In this document: positions 24,841 through 34,393 of the stretch, in pieces
How positions within the stretch are numbered: the stretch's first letter is position 1
Layout of the letters: each line of letters opens with the position of its first letter
Assembly (NCBI GenBank): GCA_041392845.1
Contig: JAWKLG010000014.1
Coordinates: 109,735-173,734 of the forward strand
Origin: JAGQWW01 sp041392845
Lineage (GTDB): Bacteria; Bacteroidota; Bacteroidia; Chitinophagales; Saprospiraceae
Length of the DNA stretch: 64,000 bases
Direction of reading: 5' to 3'
Made by a program: the position numbers and the translations under genes
Notes under the pieces: generated by a model
Seen by the model: the letters and a program-made list of their open reading frames with translations, nothing else
Told to the model about the DNA's origin: nothing
The model's database searches: none

Positions 24841-27021
24841 ATGGATACGCTCTTGCAGGATTCAAGGGAGCATTTCCGCAAGCGGATGCTGAAGAAGGCA
24901 TTGGTGGCGGCTCAGATTGCTTTGGATTTTGCGAGGAAAGAAGGAAGCCCGGAAGATGTTTTCACTACCTGTATTTTACTGGCTCGCATTTTTAGTGTCA
25001 ATGCACGGTATGCCATGAATGGGCTTTTTTATAAAAAAGCAGAGGCATTCCTGGAAGAGGCGGAAAGCCTGAATTGGGTGCCGGAACCTGAATTCAAAGT
25101 GCGGCTGTTACATGCTAAAGCAGATATCAAAGGTTTTCAGGTAAAAGTGAATGAAGCAAGTGAAGACCTGAACCTTGCTCTGGCCATCGCTCAAAAGAAT
25201 ATTTTAAAGGAAGAAGAAATCAAACTGTTGGTTTCTTACGCTTACCTTGAAATGACAGCAGGGAATTATGAACATTCCATGCAGCTATCCGATCAGGCGC
25301 TGGATACTTTTAGGGAGTTTTTTGATTATGAAAAAAATAAAAGCCTGGCTGCTGAGGTGTATACTCAAATGGCTCAGGTTCTGGTAAAAAAGGCAGATTA
25401 TTATCACGCATTGGAATTTGGACAATTGTTGTTGTCAATTTCGCGCGAATTGAATGATACCGAAAAGGAAATCAATGCCCTGATGGTGATGGCCATCGTT
25501 TCTGCCACCAAGGCGAATTATAAAATCGCCATGCAGTATTTTCAAGAGGCTTTGGTGAAAAGTCAAAATATTGGCTATCAGCAAAGTACGGTCGATTGCC
25601 TCATCAATATGGCTACCATCTACGCGCATCTTTATAATTATGACGATGCCCTGGCCCGGTACAATGAAGTCCTCGAAAATTACCGCAGCCAATTGGATGA
25701 TGCATCCCTTATAGCAATTTATAACAATGTCGGAAATATCTATGCTTCAAAAGAAGAACCTGATGTGGCCCATCCATATTTTGAAAAGGCTTTGATCCTG
25801 GCGGAGAAAAATAATTTGGTTCCGGAAGCTTCATTGGCGAAAGCCCATTTAAGCAGAGTATGTACAGCCCAGGGAGAAATTCGAAAAGCAACAGAATTGG
25901 CTTTGGAAGCTGCCAAAAGTTTCAATGAACTGGGGCTGATTAATGGAAGTCAAATCAATCTCCTGAACCTCGCTGAGCTAAGTTACAGACAAGGAGATTT
26001 AGACCAGGCTGCTGAATTGGCAATGATGGGAAAGGAAGCAGCTGAAAAATTATTGGATGACTCTTCCCAAATAAAAGCATGGCAATTGTTGGCAGCTATT
26101 TTTGAAAAAAAGGGAGATTTTCCAAAAGCCCACACTTATTTAAAAGAGTTTGTAAAACGTTCGGAAGCCTTTTCCAAAATGCAACTCAACAGGCAATTCC
26201 TTGATTTGGAAATCAAGAACGCATTGCGCGAAAAGCAAAAAGAAATCGAACAACTCACCAAAGAAAATGAATACCAGGCCTTATTACTTGAGAAGGGCGA
26301 CCAGATAAAAAAACAGAATGACGAATTGCTTCAAATGAACGAGGACCTGAAGCAATTTGCTTACGTCGCATCCCACGATTTAAAAGAACCACTTCGAATG
26401 ATTGGCTCCTACGCCCAAATCATTACCCGGATTTATGGCGACAAACTCGACGACAATGCCAAAACCTATTTTGGCTACATCACCGAAGGTGTCACCCGAA
26501 TGAATCATTTGTTGGATGCCCTTTTGAAATATACCACGGTAGGAAAGTCCGATGAAGAATTCGAAGAATTGGAGCTCAACTATATCGTTGATATTGTAAA
26601 AGTGCACTTGAAAGTCCTGATTGAAGAATCTGGAGCACAAATCACGGTCGACGAACTTCCTGATGTGTACAGCGGAAAATCCCTGCTGATTTTATTGATG
26701 CAGAACCTTTTATCCAACGCCATCAAATTCAGAAAACCGGATATTCCTCCCCAAATTCACATCTCTGCCAGTCAAAATGATGAGTTTGTCACTGTAAAAG
26801 TCCAAGACAACGGAATTGGAATCGCCAAGGAACACCTGGACCGCATTTTCGTCATTTTCCAACGCCTCCACGCCCGCTCTGAATACGAGGGTACCGGCAT
26901 CGGCCTGGCCATCTGCCAACGCATTTGCCAACGCCTCGGCGGAAAAATCTGGGTCGAATCCGAACCCGGAAAAGGCTCTTCTTTCTATTTCAGCCTCCCT
27001 GTACATCCTTTGGAAAGCTAA
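24841..27021 (+). CDS. Cytosolic TPR-containing sensor histidine kinase
   Basis: The open frame starts at 24697 but its first 48 codons run through repeat DNA; the ATG at 24841 (MDTLLQDSREHFRKRM) is preferred, giving 726 residues. Residues 1 to about 440 are TPR-like helical repeats, then a coiled coil (KQKEIEQLTKENEYQALLLE). The kinase core follows: H box ASHDLKEPLR with His about 512, N box LLSNAIKFR, G1 DNGIGI, F box IFVIFQRLH and G2 GTGIGLA. No membrane segment is present, so it senses a cytosolic signal or partner protein through the TPRs. No response regulator is adjacent; the nearest (LytTR, 40346) is 13 kb away. Confidence 0.9.
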   Translation: MDTLLQDSREHFRKRMLKKALVAAQIALDFARKEGSPEDVFTTCILLARIFSVNARYAMNGLFYKKAEAFLEEAESLNWVPEPEFKVRLLHAKADIKGFQVKVNEASEDLNLALAIAQKNILKEEEIKLLVSYAYLEMTAGNYEHSMQLSDQALDTFREFFDYEKNKSLAAEVYTQMAQVLVKKADYYHALEFGQLLLSISRELNDTEKEINALMVMAIVSATKANYKIAMQYFQEALVKSQNIGYQQSTVDCLINMATIYAHLYNYDDALARYNEVLENYRSQLDDASLIAIYNNVGNIYASKEEPDVAHPYFEKALILAEKNNLVPEASLAKAHLSRVCTAQGEIRKATELALEAAKSFNELGLINGSQINLLNLAELSYRQGDLDQAAELAMMGKEAAEKLLDDSSQIKAWQLLAAIFEKKGDFPKAHTYLKEFVKRSEAFSKMQLNRQFLDLEIKNALREKQKEIEQLTKENEYQALLLEKGDQIKKQNDELLQMNEDLKQFAYVASHDLKEPLRMIGSYAQIITRIYGDKLDDNAKTYFGYITEGVTRMNHLLDALLKYTTVGKSDEEFEELELNYIVDIVKVHLKVLIEESGAQITVDELPDVYSGKSLLILLMQNLLSNAIKFRKPDIPPQIHISASQNDEFVTVKVQDNGIGIAKEHLDRIFVIFQRLHARSEYEGTGIGLAICQRICQRLGGKIWVESEPGKGSSFYFSLPVHPLES

Positions 27022-27390
27022 CTCTTTCCTTTGCCTGTGCCCCATTGATGGCAATTTCATTAAGTTAAAAGAAAGAATGTTAAAAGCTTTTAGAATCTTT
27101 GAGTTGCGTCCTTTGCGTTTAACCTTCGTGTCCGTTGCGTGAACCAAAAATATTAGGAGTTGAAATAGGAAAGTAATTGAATTTGATACAATTCCGTTAT
27201 TGAAAAAAATGACCCTGCTGGAGTAGGCTGGTCCTCTCCGAGAGACCCACCTTAGACGGAAGGATTTGAATCAAAAATCTAAAACATAAAATCAAACGCC
27301 ACATCTCCTTTGGTAAACAACAACAGGTGGTGGACTCACTACCTCAAATCTTCCCATTTCCCCCGAAAAAACTATTTTAGCCATCAAAAA
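27022..27390. other. Intergenic, degenerate repeats, no gene
   Basis: Contains loose gcgtcctttgcgtttaac / gtgtccgttgcgtgaac phrases (about 27105-27142), a ggtcctctccgagagacc hairpin (27230-27247) and aaaatctaaaacataaaatc. An ORF from 27310 reads into the next gene but its first 27 codons are probably untranslated. Confidence 0.5.
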
Positions 27391-28413
27391 ATGCAAATAA
27401 AGCGCTACGAACTCATCGCAGGAAGCCTCAATAATTTAAACCTCCTTTCCCTTGACCTACCCGATCCCAAAGAAGGCGAAGTACAAATCGCAGTAAAAGC
27501 CGTCGGACTCAATTTCGCTGACATTTTTGCCATTTGGGGATTGTATGGCGCAACACCAAAAGGCAATTTTACGCCCGGTTTAGAATATGCAGGCATAGTC
27601 ACCAAACTCGGTCCAAATGTTTCAAATTTAAAAGTCGGAGACCGGGTCATGGGAGTGACTCGATTCGGTGCCTATACCGAAGGACTCAACCAAGATGCGC
27701 GATATGCATTTAAAATCCCTGAAAATTGGTCTTTTGAAGAAGGAGCTGCTTATTTGGTTCAGACCTTGACTGCTTATTATGCATTGTTCAACCTGGGTGA
27801 TTTGCAAAAAGGTCAGACTGTCTTGGTACACTCTGCTGCAGGTGGGGTTGGGTTGCAGGCAGTGAAAATTTGTAAAGCTTTGGGAGCTCATTGTATTGGA
27901 ACCGTAGGCTCAGCTGCTAAAGTAGATTTTGCTAAAAAGGAAGGGTACGATGAGGTCATTGTAAGGGGAAATGATTTTGATGTTCAATTGAAAAAAGCTC
28001 TGGGTGACAGGGATTTACATCTGGTTTTGGACAGTATCGGTGGTGAGTATTTTAAAATTCCCTTTAAAATTTTGGCACCCATGGGAAGGATAGTAGTTTA
28101 TGGATCAGCTCGTTATGCCTCCGTTGGCAACAAACCCAATTTTTTAAAATTATTGTACCATCATTGGAAGAGACCAAAACTAGACCCACAAAGGCTGGTG
28201 GAATGGAACAAAGCCGTAATGGGTTTCAATTTAATTTGGCTGTACAACAGGATTGATTTGATGTACGAGTGCATGGAATCCTTGAAGGAAATGGACTTAA
28301 AAGCACCCCATGTTGGCCATACTTTTCCATTTGAAGACTTGAAATCATCTCTCTTGCTTTTTCAATCAGGCAAAACCAAAGGGAAGGTGGTTTTACAGGT
28401 TAGAAAATCCTAA
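27391..28413 (+). CDS. Zinc-independent quinone oxidoreductase, VAT-1-like (MDR family)
   Basis: The ATG at 27391 (MQIKRYELIAG) matches the usual N-terminus; 340 residues. The GroES-like domain has VAVKAVGLNFADIFAIWG-type sequence and PGLEYAGIVTKLG; the Rossmann half has VLVHSAAGGVGLQAVKICKALGAHCIGTVGS, the AAGGVG nucleotide-binding turn of NADPH-dependent quinone reductases. No zinc-binding Cys set is present. The C-terminal part (GHTFPFEDLKSSLLLFQSGKTKGKVVL) is typical of synaptic-vesicle VAT-1-like reductases. Reduces quinones or enones with NADPH in the cytosol; exact substrate unknown. Confidence 0.88.
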   Translation: MQIKRYELIAGSLNNLNLLSLDLPDPKEGEVQIAVKAVGLNFADIFAIWGLYGATPKGNFTPGLEYAGIVTKLGPNVSNLKVGDRVMGVTRFGAYTEGLNQDARYAFKIPENWSFEEGAAYLVQTLTAYYALFNLGDLQKGQTVLVHSAAGGVGLQAVKICKALGAHCIGTVGSAAKVDFAKKEGYDEVIVRGNDFDVQLKKALGDRDLHLVLDSIGGEYFKIPFKILAPMGRIVVYGSARYASVGNKPNFLKLLYHHWKRPKLDPQRLVEWNKAVMGFNLIWLYNRIDLMYECMESLKEMDLKAPHVGHTFPFEDLKSSLLLFQSGKTKGKVVLQVRKS

Positions 28414-28582
28414 AAATGCCATTTTGAAGAACAAGGTGAACGAAAAGCCTGTTTTTTCAGAAACTTTGGTCAAATTTGCGGCCTTTTTTAAAGCTTAACA
28501 TTAGCAACAAACAGGGAAAATTCCCGTTTGTCCCAAGCAGATAATTTTTACAGGGAATTTTTGTTTTCCAAATAAACAATTC

Positions 28583-31132
28583 ATGAGACTTAAGTACCTT
28601 TTTGGTTTCTTTTTTATACTTCCATTACTGACCATAGCTCAAAAACCGGAACCGGGATTCACCCTTAAAGCTCTGGTAGAAAATCCGGTTCTTGTTCGCC
28701 AGTTCAAAGCAGAGCAGCAAGCAATTAATCAGCAAATTCAAGAATTGACAGGTAACAATCCTGCCAATTTTGGCCAACAAAAAGCAGGTTGTCCGAATTT
28801 GATTGAAGGTACCACTTATGTAATTTCAGGCGATACAGTTTTATTAAACTTTGAATCTCCTTTTTACGATTCTTTTGCCCTGATAACCCCTCCTTCAGTT
28901 TTTGGAACATTCACCCTCGATAAAGGAATTGCAGTTTTCAAAGCCAATCCCGGTTTGATTACTGAATTTGATACCCTTTTGGTGCAGCGTTGTAATACTG
29001 GTAGTGACCCTTATTGCGATACCGTTCCTGTCAACTTGGTAATCAAACGTCCCAATATTTCATTAGTAGAACCAACACAACCCTGGCAGCCAAATACCAT
29101 GGGTACCTATTGTATCCCAATGGTAGATTTGCCGGGAACTTTGAATTGTGGAAAGTTGGTGGATTGCCCGGATCCGTACGAAGGAGAAGGTCGACAATTG
29201 GCTTATTTTACGACCTACGATCGTCCCGACTTTTGTGTGGTTTACAATTCCAGTTATTTTCCTGGTACGGACACCGTTTGTGTGGTTTATTGTGATGAAA
29301 ACACAGTTTGCGATACGGTCAAGATCCCATTTTTAATAGAAGGCGATACATTAAGTCTTCCGTTTATTGATGACTTTTCCTACCGCGGCCCTTATCCTGA
29401 CACTGAGAGGTGGTTGGATGATGATGTTTTTGTAAATGCAACCATGGCAATGGACCCGGTTTCCTGGGGCGTTGCAACTTTCGATGGACTCTCAAAAGCA
29501 GGAACGCCTTACGGTGGCAACTTCGGTGTAGCAGATTACCTTACAAGCAAACATATCAATCTGGAAGGTTTTTCTATAAGCAGTAATATCATTTTAAGTT
29601 TCTTCGCTCAACCAAGAGGTTTAGGTTTTATTCCTTTGAGTAGAGATTCTTTTGCTGTAGAATTTAAAGATAAAGATGGCAACTGGAATCAGGTTTTTGC
29701 AAGACCCGGTGTAGACGGATTCATTCCTTTAGACTCTTTTCCTGCATTCACCTTCCATGCCCTGGGAGTAAGTGACCCTAAATATTTCCATAAAGGATTT
29801 CAATTCCGTTTTAAAAATTACAATGATAAGCGCGGTGCTTATTCCAACTGGCATCTTGATTATGTGTGGATAGATGCAAATAGGGATCCATCGCCAACAA
29901 ATGTAGACATTGCATTGACCAAAACGCCAAATTCTATTCTTACTAATTATACGGCTATGCCCTTTAAGCAATTTCAAGGATTCGAATCAAAGGAATTAAG
30001 GGCTGATTATTTGGTAGGGCTTAATAATTTAGCCAGTACAATAAACCCTGCAAATACAGGCGATTTTGATTTAGAAGATTTAGTTTCGGGTTTGAGATTT
30101 ACCCAAGGTATTTCATTATTGGATGGTACCCAGGCAGACTTAAATCCTGGCAGGACAGAATATAAAAATCCCATTAATTCTTTTTCAACTGTTTTGAATA
30201 ATATGCAAAACGGTATGGTAGGGAAAGAGGAAGCGATATTCAGGAAAACCTTTACAATCAATCCAGGAAGTCAAGATGAAGATTTAACAAGAACCAATAA
30301 CACCTGCTACACTGACACAGATCTAACCGACTACTACGCCTACGACGATGGAATAGCAGAAGGTGCATTGGAACTCAATGGAAACGGTTCCATGATCTTG
30401 GTGCGCTTTGAAGCAAATGTCACAGACTCTTTACGTGGAGTAATGTTCCACTTTCCACATGTAAATGGAAATGTGCAGGATCAAATCTTCAATTTGATTG
30501 TTCAGGTTGGTCCGTTGGATACTTTTTCAAGAGAAGTGACTTATACCAGGACTTTGCTGCGTCCATATTATCCGGATAACAACTACGATACTTTACAAGG
30601 ATTTACTACTTACGGATTGTTTGATCCAATCGAGATTGACAAACCCATCGCTTTGGAAATTCCTCCGGGAGAGTTTTATGTAGGTTGGCAACAAGGTTCT
30701 TCTGCTGCCAATCCAATTCCGGTCGGTTTTGATAAAAACAACGAAAATGGTACGAAAGATATCTTCCAAAATACCGGTTTGAAATGGGAATCTCTTTCAA
30801 AATTCCCCTTCATTCGTGGGGCCTTGATGGTAAGACCAATTTTTGGAAATACAAGACCATTGCCAACAAGGGTTGTTGAAACACCAGGTTCAAATTCTGA
30901 TTTAAATGTTTTTCCAAATCCTACCTCAGGTCAAATCAATTTCGAATTGCCTTACGGAAAACTGGAAGATTTTCAGGTAAGTGTTTTCAATTCTCTGGGA
31001 CAAATGATTTTGAATCAGGCTTTGAATGAAAATGGAATTCAATTAGCCGCTCAGGAAGAAGGAATGTATATACTCCGAATCAATAATACCCAAACCAGAG
31101 AAATCTGGACGAAAAAAATTATCAAGTTTTAA
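28583..31132 (+). CDS. Large T9SS-secreted surface protein
   Basis: 849 residues with a signal peptide (cleavage after about LLTIAQ, residue 19) and a C-terminal T9SS type A sorting domain from about residue 770 (LNVFPNPTSGQINFELPYG, LEDFQVSVFNSLGQMI, EEGMYILRI, KKIIKF). The N-terminal third has many paired Cys (GCPN, RCNTGSDPYCDT, CDENTVCDTVKIPF) as in disulfide-rich beta-sandwich repeats. A concanavalin/galactose-binding-like module may cover 280-440 (LPFIDDFSYRGPYPDTERWLDDDVFVN). No catalytic motif is seen. It is exported by the type IX system and probably anchored on the surface, for example as an adhesin. Confidence 0.85.
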   Translation: MRLKYLFGFFFILPLLTIAQKPEPGFTLKALVENPVLVRQFKAEQQAINQQIQELTGNNPANFGQQKAGCPNLIEGTTYVISGDTVLLNFESPFYDSFALITPPSVFGTFTLDKGIAVFKANPGLITEFDTLLVQRCNTGSDPYCDTVPVNLVIKRPNISLVEPTQPWQPNTMGTYCIPMVDLPGTLNCGKLVDCPDPYEGEGRQLAYFTTYDRPDFCVVYNSSYFPGTDTVCVVYCDENTVCDTVKIPFLIEGDTLSLPFIDDFSYRGPYPDTERWLDDDVFVNATMAMDPVSWGVATFDGLSKAGTPYGGNFGVADYLTSKHINLEGFSISSNIILSFFAQPRGLGFIPLSRDSFAVEFKDKDGNWNQVFARPGVDGFIPLDSFPAFTFHALGVSDPKYFHKGFQFRFKNYNDKRGAYSNWHLDYVWIDANRDPSPTNVDIALTKTPNSILTNYTAMPFKQFQGFESKELRADYLVGLNNLASTINPANTGDFDLEDLVSGLRFTQGISLLDGTQADLNPGRTEYKNPINSFSTVLNNMQNGMVGKEEAIFRKTFTINPGSQDEDLTRTNNTCYTDTDLTDYYAYDDGIAEGALELNGNGSMILVRFEANVTDSLRGVMFHFPHVNGNVQDQIFNLIVQVGPLDTFSREVTYTRTLLRPYYPDNNYDTLQGFTTYGLFDPIEIDKPIALEIPPGEFYVGWQQGSSAANPIPVGFDKNNENGTKDIFQNTGLKWESLSKFPFIRGALMVRPIFGNTRPLPTRVVETPGSNSDLNVFPNPTSGQINFELPYGKLEDFQVSVFNSLGQMILNQALNENGIQLAAQEEGMYILRINNTQTREIWTKKIIKF

Positions 31133-31163
31133 TGTTCAATTCCCTTAAATCTCTTTGAGATTT

Positions 31164-31171
31164 TACCTTTG
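31164..31171 (+). promoter_or_regulatory. Bacteroidota-type -7 element of the rhodanese gene
   Basis: TACCTTTG matches TAnnTTTG, 33 bases before the ATG at 31204. The -33 TTTG box is not clear. Confidence 0.45.
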
Positions 31172-31203
31172 CGAAAATTATCACTTGAATAACCTTATTG
31201 ACC

Positions 31204-31506
31204 ATGGAGGACATTACTGTTAAAGACCTCAAATCCAGATTGGCATCCGACAACAAGCCGATGTTAATCGATGTACGCGAAACCTACGAAAACGAGCAAT
31301 TCAATATTGGAGGAAAATTGATTCCTCTGGGAACTCTTCCCAATCATATTGAAGAGCTCAAACCTCACAAAGACGAAGAAATTGTAGTCTATTGTCGCAG
31401 TGGTGGAAGATCAGGCGTTGCCAAAACCTTGCTTGAAAGAGCAGGTTTTACCAAGGTTAGAAATCTATTGGGTGGAATGCTGGATTATCAATCAAACGAG
31501 GAATAA
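31204..31506 (+). CDS. Single-domain rhodanese-like sulfurtransferase
   Basis: A TTG two codons upstream could also start, but ATG 31204 is preferred; 100 residues. One rhodanese domain: LIDVRETYENEQFNIGGKLIPLG, the active-site loop VVYCRSGGRSG with the catalytic Cys near residue 64, and VRNLLGGMLDYQ. Members carry sulfur as a Cys persulfide for thiosulfate:cyanide transfer or tRNA/cofactor thiolation. No signal peptide, so cytosolic. It converges on the O-methyltransferase gene, with only 4 bases between the stop codons. Confidence 0.9.
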   Translation: MEDITVKDLKSRLASDNKPMLIDVRETYENEQFNIGGKLIPLGTLPNHIEELKPHKDEEIVVYCRSGGRSGVAKTLLERAGFTKVRNLLGGMLDYQSNEE

Positions 31507-31510
31507 CTTT

Positions 31511-32203
31511 CTAAAGTTTTCTTACGATAGTCAAACCATCACGCAAGGGCAGAATGATATTTTCTGTCCTTCCATCTTCACTTACCAGGGTATTAAATTT
31601 CTTGATAAGAGCCGTGTCATTGTCATGTGCTTCCATAACCACTTTTCCACTCCAGAGCGTATTGTCAATTAAAATGACACCTCCCTTGCGCACTTTGGGT
31701 AAAATTGTTTCATAATACCAGGCATTATCAGGTTTAGCTGCATCAATAAAAACCAGATCCAATTCCTGAGTGAGAGTAGAAATTACTTCCCTTGCATCTC
31801 CAAGAATGGAAACTATTTTTTCTTCCAGTTCTGCCTTTTTAAAATACTTTTCACTGATCCATCGAATTTCTGGATTGACTTCTATGGTAGTCAATCTTCC
31901 TCCATCAGCAAGTCCTCTTGCCAGACAAATCGAAGCATAGCCGGTGAAGGTTCCTATTTCGAGTATCTCCTTTGGATGGATCAATTTGCTTAACATCTGC
32001 AGAAACCTTCCCTGAAATCGACCTGAAATCATTTGAGGAGAAAGTGTTTTGAGATGGGTTTCTCTTTCAAGTTCATACAATACTTCATCCACACCGGTGG
32101 AATGTGCTTCACAATAATCTGTCAAGGCTCTGAAAAACTGGTTCATTTCTATGAAATTCATCCGACAAAGTAAGGCAGCTTTTGTGGTTTCACCAAAAGA
32201 CAT
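31511..32203 (-). CDS. SAM-dependent O-methyltransferase (class I, CCoAOMT-like)
   Basis: 230 residues from 32203; internal Met at 32161 and 32146 are also possible and the latter (MNQFFRALTDYCEAHS) fits family lengths best. Motifs: ETHLKTLSPQMISGRFQGRFL, SAM-binding EILEIGTFTGYASICLA, TTIEVNPEI, DLVFIDAAKPDNAWYYE with metal-binding Asp, and GGVILIDNTLWSGKV with the Asp-Asn pair. Family members methylate catechol-like hydroxyls using Mg2+. The substrate here is not known. Divergent from the thiolase gene. Confidence 0.88.
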   Translation of the reverse strand: MSFGETTKAALLCRMNFIEMNQFFRALTDYCEAHSTGVDEVLYELERETHLKTLSPQMISGRFQGRFLQMLSKLIHPKEILEIGTFTGYASICLARGLADGGRLTTIEVNPEIRWISEKYFKKAELEEKIVSILGDAREVISTLTQELDLVFIDAAKPDNAWYYETILPKVRKGGVILIDNTLWSGKVVMEAHDNDTALIKKFNTLVSEDGRTENIILPLRDGLTIVRKL

Positions 32204-32282
32204 TTTAAAGATGATTTTATAAAATAATTAGGCAAGGAAAAGCGAAGGCCTTAACTTCGGCGCTCAAACCAAAATAAAATCT

Positions 32283-33485
32283 ATGTCTGCCTTTATTGTT
32301 GATGCTATCCGTACGCCCATCGGAAAATTTACAGGAACCCTTTCTCCGGTCCGTACCGATGATTTAGCCGCGCTGGTTATTGAAAAATTGATGGAAAAAC
32401 ATCCTGATTTGCCAAAAGATGCCATCGATGACGTGATCCTTGGATGTGCCAACCAGGCAGGAGAAGACAATCGCAACATTGCCAGAATGGCTTTGCTTTT
32501 AGCAGGCTTACCATGGTCCGTTCCGGGTGAAACGGTTAACAGGCTTTGTGCTTCCGGAATGTCTGCTGTAGTGCATGCACATAGAGCTATTGCTGCAGGA
32601 GAAGGAGATGTATTCATCAGCGGCGGAGTAGAGCATATGACCCGCGGCCCCTGGGTCATTTCAAAAGTTTCCAAACCCTTTGGACGGGATGCAGAGATGT
32701 TTGATTCCAGTTTCGGATGGAGATTTGTCAATCCAAAAATGGAGCAATTGTATGGCACACATGCCATGGGAGAAACAGCAGAAAACCTGGTAGACCAGTT
32801 TGGCATCAGCAGAGAGGACCAGGATAAATTTGCCCTTTGGTCCCAACAAAAAGCTTCAAAAGCGCAGGAGAGCGGAAGATTGGCGGAAGAAATTACTCCT
32901 GTTTTTATACCTCAGAGGAAAAAGGATCCTCTTCGTTTTGATCAGGATGAATTTATACGTCCTGAAACTACAATGGAAGCATTATCTGGCCTAAGACCTG
33001 CTTTTAGAAAAGACGGAACCGTAACAGCCGGCAATGCAAGTGGACTCAACGATGGTGCAGCAGCCATGTTGGTTGCCTCAGATGCCGGATTGAAAACCCA
33101 TAATTTGAAACCCCTAGCCAGAATAGTTTCTTCTGGAGTTTCAGGTGTAGAGCCTCGCATTATGGGCATCGGTCCCGTTTACGCTTCACAGTTGGCATTG
33201 AAAAGAGCAGGCTTGACAATCGAACAAATGGACATCCTTGAATTGAATGAGGCTTTTGCTGCCCAGGTTCTGGCATGTACCCGCAAATTAGGAGTCGCTG
33301 ATGATGATCCACGCATTAATCCCAATGGTGGAGCAATCGCAATAGGACACCCGCTTGGTATGTCAGGAACCCGTATACTTCATACTGCCGCTTTGGAACT
33401 CCACAAAACCGGAGGGAAATATGCTTTAGTTACCATGTGCATCGGAGTGGGGCAGGGTTATGCTGTAGTTTTGGAACGTTGTTGA
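32283..33485 (+). CDS. Acetyl-CoA C-acyltransferase (thiolase, 3-oxoadipyl-CoA thiolase-like)
   Basis: 400 residues with all thiolase landmarks: VDAIRTPIGKF at the start, NRLCASGMSAV with the acylated Cys near residue 89, GGVEHMTRGPWV, ELNEAFAAQVLA, NPNGGAIAIGHPLGMSGTR with the catalytic His, and CIGVGQGYAVV with the second Cys. YGTHAMGETAENL resembles PcaF/PaaJ thiolases, so 3-oxoadipyl-CoA or beta-oxidation 3-ketoacyl-CoA cleavage is likely. No other fatty-acid or aromatic-degradation gene adjoins it, so the pathway remains open. Confidence 0.9.
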   Translation: MSAFIVDAIRTPIGKFTGTLSPVRTDDLAALVIEKLMEKHPDLPKDAIDDVILGCANQAGEDNRNIARMALLLAGLPWSVPGETVNRLCASGMSAVVHAHRAIAAGEGDVFISGGVEHMTRGPWVISKVSKPFGRDAEMFDSSFGWRFVNPKMEQLYGTHAMGETAENLVDQFGISREDQDKFALWSQQKASKAQESGRLAEEITPVFIPQRKKDPLRFDQDEFIRPETTMEALSGLRPAFRKDGTVTAGNASGLNDGAAAMLVASDAGLKTHNLKPLARIVSSGVSGVEPRIMGIGPVYASQLALKRAGLTIEQMDILELNEAFAAQVLACTRKLGVADDDPRINPNGGAIAIGHPLGMSGTRILHTAALELHKTGGKYALVTMCIGVGQGYAVVLERC

Positions 33486-33570
33486 TTTCTTTAACTTCGT
33501 TTTCAATTTTTATTTACTTTTAGGGTTCAACTAATCTTTTACAAAAAAGTTATTTCTAAAAATTATCGCT

Positions 33571-34335
33571 ATGTCGAATTTCTTTAAGTCTCGTAACCCT
33601 ATGATGAGGGAGTCAACTTTGAAGTCTGCTCATCAGGATGTGTTGGATAGCAATTTGGTGGGTGGATTTGATTCTGCCAGGGAAGAGAGCATGACCGTTG
33701 CGGGCTCTGTCAATAAAACCCTTGTTTTGGGCGCATTGTTAGTAGGAGGAGCTTTCATCGGTTTCATGTATCCAATGGGCTTGTTTTTGTGGCCTGCTGC
33801 TATTGCTGGATTTGTTTTGGTATTGATATCAGCTTTCAAGCCTTCTACTTCTCCTTACATTGCGCCACTCTATTCCGGAATCGAAGGTTTATTTGTAGGA
33901 GCCATTACAGCCATCTATGCTGCAGAATTTGCAGGCATAGCCTTTCAGGCCATCACCATCACGATGGGTATGTTGTTCCTGATGTTGTTTATCTATAAGA
34001 CAGGTCTGGTGAAAGTGGATCAGAAATTCCGCGCAGGCGTATACATGGCTACCGGAGCTGTAATGCTGGTTTATCTTATCAACCTGGGCCTTAGCTTTTT
34101 TGGTATGCACATGCCTTATTTGCATGAAGGTGGAATGATAGGAATAGGAATCTCTTTGGTTATCATTGGTATCGCTGCCATGAACCTGCTTCTTGATTTC
34201 GATAATTTTGAAAAAGGTGAAGCCATGGGCCTTCCAAAATACATGGAGTGGTTTTTCGCCATGAGCCTCATCGTAACAATCATCTGGCTCTACCTTGAGA
34301 TTTTGAGATTGTTGGCTAAGTTGAATAGAGACTAA
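33571..34335 (+). CDS. Bax inhibitor-1/YccA-like membrane protein
   Basis: 254 residues with a soluble N-terminus of about 45 residues and seven hydrophobic segments (for example TLVLGALLVGGAFIGFMYP, GIEGLFVGAITAIYAAEF, ITMGMLFLMLFIY, MIGIGISLVIIGIAAMNLLLDFDNF). LLLDFDNFEKGEAMGLPKYMEWFFAMSLIVTIIWLYLEILRLL is the C-terminal signature of the bacterial Bax1-I group. BI-1 family members are pH-sensitive Ca2+ leak channels or protease modulators in the inner membrane. It ends at TAA directly followed by GGCTGTT heptamers and a 58-bp palindrome. Confidence 0.88.
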   Translation: MSNFFKSRNPMMRESTLKSAHQDVLDSNLVGGFDSAREESMTVAGSVNKTLVLGALLVGGAFIGFMYPMGLFLWPAAIAGFVLVLISAFKPSTSPYIAPLYSGIEGLFVGAITAIYAAEFAGIAFQAITITMGMLFLMLFIYKTGLVKVDQKFRAGVYMATGAVMLVYLINLGLSFFGMHMPYLHEGGMIGIGISLVIIGIAAMNLLLDFDNFEKGEAMGLPKYMEWFFAMSLIVTIIWLYLEILRLLAKLNRD

Positions 34336-34390
34336 TTGGCTGTTGGCTGTTGGCTATTGGCTATTGGCCGTTGGCTTTTGGCCATTGGCA
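34336..34390 (+). repeat. GGCTGTT/GGCTATT heptamer array
   Basis: Seven units of period 7 (ggctgtt, ggctgtt, ggctatt, ggctatt, ggccgtt, ggctttt, ggccatt) starting two bases after the TAA stop of the Bax-inhibitor gene. Confidence 0.85.
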
Positions 34391-34393
34391 GGG

